This document shows positions 14,111 to 15,408 of a DNA stretch of 15,408 nt, piece by piece; the first letter of the stretch is position 1, and every line of letters starts with the position of its first letter. The translations under genes were made by a program, and so were the position numbers. Source of the DNA: Candidatus Shapirobacteria bacterium UBA1435 (GTDB lineage: Bacteria > Patescibacteriota > Microgenomatia > UBA12405); the NCBI GenBank assembly GCA_002329385.1, contig DCTR01000040.1, positions 1 through 15,408 on the forward strand. The letters run 5' to 3'. The notes under the pieces were generated by a model that made no database searches, was not told the DNA's origin, and worked only from the letters and a program-made list of their open reading frames with translations.

Positions 14111-14139
14111 CTTATAAAGTCAATTTCGCTATAAGTCAA
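14111..14139 (-). promoter_or_regulatory. Promoter of metG
   Basis: On the minus strand TTGACT (14139-14134, 5/6) and TATAAG (14116-14111, 5/6) are exactly 17 bases apart, the best sigma-70-like promoter in the window. The -10 ends 13 bases before the ATG. A near-repeat of the -35 region (ATTGACTTTATA against ATTGACTTATA) overlaps the spacer and -10. Confidence 0.65.
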
Positions 14140-14143
14140 TCCG

Positions 14144-14160
14144 TAGGTCAGGTTGACCTA
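14144..14160 (-). promoter_or_regulatory. Perfect palindrome between rpsT and the metG promoter
   Basis: TAGGTCA, three bases, TGACCTA: a perfect 7-base inverted repeat starting 6 bases after the rpsT stop and ending 4 bases before the metG -35. It could be an operator for metG or a hairpin ending rpsT mRNA. No U-run follows, so a standard intrinsic terminator is unlikely. Confidence 0.5.
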
Positions 14161-14166
14161 TAGCAT

Positions 14167-14460
14167 TCACATCTTTGCCGTTTTTTTGGTTGTTTCTTTC
14201 TTTGCTACCGCTTTTTTTGTTTCCACTGTTTTCAATTTTTTGCTCAATCTCGACTTGACTCTGGCCGCTTTATTCTTGTGGTAAACTCCGCTTTTAGCCG
14301 TCTTGTCTATCAGGGAAATTGTCTTGTCCAGCAGCTCTTTTGTCGGCTTGGCTAAATATTGTTTAACCGCTGCCTTTAACTTCTTCTTGATTTGCTTGTT
14401 TACTTCGCTGTTTTTAATCGATTTCCTCAACGATTTTTTGGCAGATATACTTATAGGCAT
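14167..14460 (-). CDS. rpsT: 30S ribosomal protein S20
   Basis: A 97-residue basic protein binding the 5' domain of 16S rRNA. The family core is clear: SAKKSLRKS near the start, NSEVNKQIKKKLKAAVKQY, LIDKTAKSGVYHKNKAARVKSRLSKKL at about 50-76. A Lys/Thr/Ala-rich tail of about 20 residues (ending AKKETTKKTAKM) extends beyond the core. The start ATG at 14460 is preferred over frame extensions because a TACAAT box lies 7 bases upstream. There is no Shine-Dalgarno. It is divergent from murJ, with 103 bases between the start codons, and is followed on the same strand by metG. Confidence 0.93.
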   Translation of the reverse strand: MPISISAKKSLRKSIKNSEVNKQIKKKLKAAVKQYLAKPTKELLDKTISLIDKTAKSGVYHKNKAARVKSRLSKKLKTVETKKAVAKKETTKKTAKM

Positions 14461-14467
14461 GAGTGGT

Positions 14468-14496
14468 ATTGTAGCTTAAGATTGGCCTCTTTACAA
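14468..14496 (-). promoter_or_regulatory. Promoter of rpsT
   Basis: On the minus strand TTGTAA (14496-14491) and TACAAT (14473-14468) are 17 bases apart. The -10 ends 7 bases before the ATG, so the mRNA is expected to begin at or within about one base of the start codon. Confidence 0.55.
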
Positions 14497-14524
14497 CTAC
14501 CTGGGTGTTGATGGCATTTTTGTT

Positions 14525-14553
14525 TTCACTAAAAGGCAAATAACGTTTAAAAT
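14525..14553 (+). promoter_or_regulatory. Candidate promoter of murJ
   Basis: TTCACT (14525-14530, 4/6) and TAAAAT (14548-14553, 5/6) are 17 bases apart. The -10 ends 10 bases before the ATG at 14564. AATAAT at 14551-14556 is an alternative -10. Confidence 0.4.
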
Positions 14554-14563
14554 AATCTAGTTT

Positions 14564-15408
14564 ATGACCATCAGGGAATACGTCAGCAAATTTTCCACCC
14601 AAAGGCAAAGTAGTATTTTTTCTGCTTCCATTGTCTTAACCATTACCTTCTGTCTTTCTGCCGTCTTGGGTTTTCTTCGTAGCCGTTTTCTTTATTCTCA
14701 GTTTTTTTCCTGCTGCGTTAGCCAACTCGACGCCTACAATGCCGCTTTTCGTCTTCCCGACCTTATCTTTAAACTTTTGGTAACCGGCGCTCTTTCAGCT
14801 TCTTTTATCCCGGTTTTTTCAAGCTATTTACATCGCGACGAAAAACAGGCCTATCGGATTGCCTCGACTGTCGTCAACTTCCTCCTCCTCCTTTTTCTGG
14901 TTGCCGCCACTGCCATCTTTGTTTTTGCCCGGCCGCTGTCTAGGCTGATAGCCGCTGGTTTTACCGATCCCCAGATCGATCTGATGGTCGGCCTAAGCCG
15001 CGTGCTTTTGCTGGCCCAATTGTTTTTTCTGGCGAGTAATTTTATTACCGGTATTCTTCAGGTCCATCAGGCATTTATTATCCCGGCTTTTTCACCGATT
15101 ATTTACAATTCATTTATTATTTTAGCCATTTTCACCCTGTCTCCCACGTTTGGTATCTACGGGGTGACCTATGGTGCTGTTGTCGGCGCCTTCTTTCACC
15201 TAGCTATCCAGATCCCCGTCGCCAAAAAATTAGGTTTCAGGTATTCGCCCTCTTTTGATCTTAACCAGAGCGGGGTCAGGGAAATATTTCGGCTGATGCT
15301 TCCGCGCAGCCTCTCGCTCGGATTAGCCGAGATCGAAAACACCGTCACTCTCTTCTTTGCCAGCGGTCTGGCGGCCGGCTCAATTTCGTTACTAAATCTT
15401 GCCCTTCA
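14564..15408 (+). CDS. murJ: Lipid II flippase MurJ (MVIN family), N-terminal part
   Basis: The frame runs from the ATG at 14564 off the window end, giving the first 281 residues. MurJ flips lipid-linked peptidoglycan precursor across the inner membrane. The conserved start of the family is visible. A first helix leads into LGFLRSRFL, followed by QLDAYNAAFRLPDLIFKLLVTGALSASFIPVFSSY. This holds the FRLPD and GALSxxFIPVF motifs and Arg residues that line the cavity. Several hydrophobic helices follow, near residues 104-125, 145-165, 180-200 and 205-225, and the LMLPRSLSLGLAEIENT segment marks the second half. The start has no Shine-Dalgarno. It is divergent from rpsT. The Cys-Cys pair near residue 51 is just before the QLDAY motif. 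Confidence 0.93.
   Translation, partial: MTIREYVSKFSTQRQSSIFSASIVLTITFCLSAVLGFLRSRFLYSQFFSCCVSQLDAYNAAFRLPDLIFKLLVTGALSASFIPVFSSYLHRDEKQAYRIASTVVNFLLLLFLVAATAIFVFARPLSRLIAAGFTDPQIDLMVGLSRVLLLAQLFFLASNFITGILQVHQAFIIPAFSPIIYNSFIILAIFTLSPTFGIYGVTYGAVVGAFFHLAIQIPVAKKLGFRYSPSFDLNQSGVREIFRLMLPRSLSLGLAEIENTVTLFFASGLAAGSISLLNLAL

Noticed and set aside
14098..14139. Longer metG starting at the TTG at 14139
   Set aside because: The TTG is part of the -35 box, and the extra 14 residues precede the normal family N-terminus.
14144..14160. The palindrome matches the eukaryotic estrogen-response-element consensus
   Set aside because: The surroundings are clearly bacterial; any 6-3-6 palindrome of this kind can match by chance.

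Overview
The window reads as a compact stretch of a bacterial chromosome, probably from a Candidate Phyla Radiation (Patescibacteria) lineage of the Microgenomates kind. This is an inference from gene style and content, not from a search. The signs are short single-domain proteins, a two-subunit 2-oxoacid:ferredoxin oxidoreductase, minimal MetG and FolD, a sortase with a long Pro/Ser/Thr linker, tiny intergenic gaps and convergent genes that overlap at their 3' ends. TGA is used as a stop (korB, the sortase gene, the second MGMT-like gene), which argues against the code-25 CPR groups. I see no transposase, integrase, phage gene, CRISPR array, tRNA or rRNA.

Layout. 1-1755 (+): the 3' end of rarA, an alkyltransferase-like gene whose catalytic Cys is replaced by Tyr, a DUF5680-type gene and a PNPOx-fold flavoprotein. 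1752-3521 (-): an ABC exporter of fused membrane and ATPase type. 3582-3899 (+): a second MGMT-domain gene, this one with an intact PCHR site. 3980-6294 (+): korA-korB for a ferredoxin-dependent 2-oxoacid oxidoreductase. 6283-7050 (-): a SAM methyltransferase. 7156-9053 (+): a secreted sortase with a Ser/Thr/Pro linker, overlapped by a PsbP/DcrB-like membrane-anchored protein. 9067-9474 (-): a small membrane-anchored exported protein. 9582-11186 (+): map and folD. 11297-11936 (+): an unrecognised small protein and a thioredoxin-fold protein without cysteines. 14460-11927 (-): rpsT, metG, tatD. 14564 to the window end (+): the 5' part of murJ.

How it fits together. Most of it is housekeeping: replication-fork maintenance and alkyl-damage handling, translation (rpsT, metG, map), one-carbon metabolism (folD), low-potential electron metabolism (korAB) and the envelope (murJ, ABC exporter, sortase locus). 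No gap between genes exceeds about 110 bases.

The most striking pattern is in the promoters. Nearly every transcription-unit start has a -10-like hexamer ending only 5-13 bases before the start codon, and most lack a Shine-Dalgarno sequence. That predicts leaderless or very short-leader mRNAs. The pattern also moves the starts of the ABC exporter, map and metG inward from the longest possible ORF. I do not see a clearly new multi-gene system. The best leads are the leaderless promoter organisation, the MGMT/ATL pair, the sortase locus and the palindrome before metG.
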